DNA of 16,692 bases, taken from Paludibacter sp. (GTDB taxonomy: Bacteria > Bacteroidota > Bacteroidia > Bacteroidales > Paludibacteraceae). Below, one piece after another: positions 16,301 to 16,692 of the stretch. Each line of letters opens with the position of its first letter. Within the stretch, counting starts at the first letter, position 1. The DNA lies in NCBI GenBank assembly GCA_030655595.1, contig JAUSNQ010000195.1, positions 1-16,692 of the forward strand, read 5' to 3'. Below the pieces are notes generated by a model that saw only the letters and a list, made by a program, of their open reading frames with translations, did no database searches and was not told the origin of the DNA. The position numbers were made by a program, and so were the translations under genes.

Positions 16301-16495
16301 CGTATCATGTCCTAAGTAGTCCCGTTAGGGACGAAATGTCTGTAGAGACATGATGATATATGTTTTTAAAGTCCCGTAGGGACGATATATTCGTTGAAAA
16401 AATATATGTCGTCCCCAATGGGACTCAGGTATGATATCTAATGTCGTATTCTACATATATTTCGTCCCTAACGGGACTACTTAGAACATCATACG
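16301..16495. repeat. Nested inverted-repeat element (REP/MITE-like)
   Basis: The outer arms, 16301-16337 and 16459-16495, are 37 bases each and complementary at 35 positions. A weaker inner pair lies at 16370-16390 and 16402-16425. Four copies of GTCCC-n(3-4)-GGGAC occur at 16319-16332, 16371-16383, 16411-16424 and 16464-16477, and a diverged hairpin TGTCT-GTAG-AGACA at 16337-16350. No gene is encoded. The 158 bp after it, up to 16653, is AT-rich with no feature I can name and presumably holds the promoter of the next gene. Confidence 0.8.
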
Positions 16496-16653
16496 TATAT
16501 TCATTATACAAAATACATTTTGAGTTATTTTTTTCGTTTTTTATTTTCTGCACATGATTAGTTGATTTTTCCACATAAGTTTTTTTCAATAGCACTAATT
16601 TAGCCTCAACAAAATCAAGTGTATTTAAAAACCTCAAAAACAAATGCTATTTC

Positions 16654-16692
16654 ATGAAAAAACAGGTATTCCTTGCGTTCTTATTGTTTTGT
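16654..16692 (+). CDS. Start of an exported protein, cut by window edge
   Basis: An ATG at 16654 begins MKKQVFLAFLLFC, thirteen codons to the window edge. Two lysines followed by a hydrophobic run are a typical signal peptide start. Function cannot be told from this fragment. The repeat element at 16301-16495 separates it from the methylesterase, so it may be a new transcription unit. In such loci a further carbohydrate-active enzyme or a hybrid two-component sensor would be usual. Confidence 0.5.
   Translation, partial: MKKQVFLAFLLFC

Noticed and set aside
16301..16495. CRISPR array
   Set aside because: Repeat units are short palindromes in inverted orientation with irregular spacing, not direct repeats with uniform spacers, and no cas genes are nearby.
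16425..16643. 72-codon minus-strand frame near the right edge
   Set aside because: It overlaps the right arm of the inverted-repeat element. The composition is low complexity and no family resemblance was seen.

Overview
The window looks like part of a chromosome from a Bacteroidota bacterium, most likely in or near Bacteroidales. The reasons are a SusC/SusD-like outer-membrane pair, lipoproteins with acidic residues after the lipidated cysteine, a type IX secretion (T9SS) sorting domain, promoter elements of the Bacteroidota type (TTTG with TAnnTTTG), and AT-rich spacers without strong Shine-Dalgarno sequences. I cannot name the genus from sequence alone.

The content is a pectin (homogalacturonan) utilization locus with two divergent arms either side of a 376-bp regulatory gap (4697-5072). 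The left arm is on the minus strand and is read uxaC, kdgK, kdgA, exuT. It covers cytoplasmic uronate catabolism: uronate isomerase, 2-keto-3-deoxygluconate (KDG) kinase, 2-keto-3-deoxy-6-phosphogluconate (KDPG) aldolase and a hexuronate transporter of the major facilitator superfamily (MFS). The transporter runs off the left edge. The right arm is on the plus strand and is read susC-like, susD-like, pectate lyase (PL1, lipoprotein), polygalacturonase (GH28, lipoprotein), a second pectate lyase (PL1, T9SS-secreted) and pectin methylesterase (CE8). Thirteen codons of another exported protein start at the right edge.

Inferred working model: the methylesterase removes methyl groups from pectin. 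The two lyases cut de-esterified polygalacturonate, one tethered to the cell surface and one delivered by T9SS. SusCD imports oligomers, GH28 trims them, ExuT imports monomers, and UxaC, KdgK and KdgA feed them to pyruvate and glyceraldehyde-3-phosphate. The steps between the uronate isomerase product, or unsaturated uronate, and KDG (UxaB/UxaA or KduI/KduD types) are not in the window.

The gene content is a well-known type of locus. The less explained structure lies between genes: a 195-bp nested inverted-repeat element at 16301-16495; a related hairpin cluster at 1926-2020 whose stem bases covary with it; 7-bp-periodic tracts starting within three bases of three stop codons; a perfect 10-bp intercistronic hairpin directly before the methylesterase; a TTGGT-TG-ACCAA palindrome over the kdgK promoter; and three direct repeats at exact 20-bp spacing upstream of the susC-like gene.
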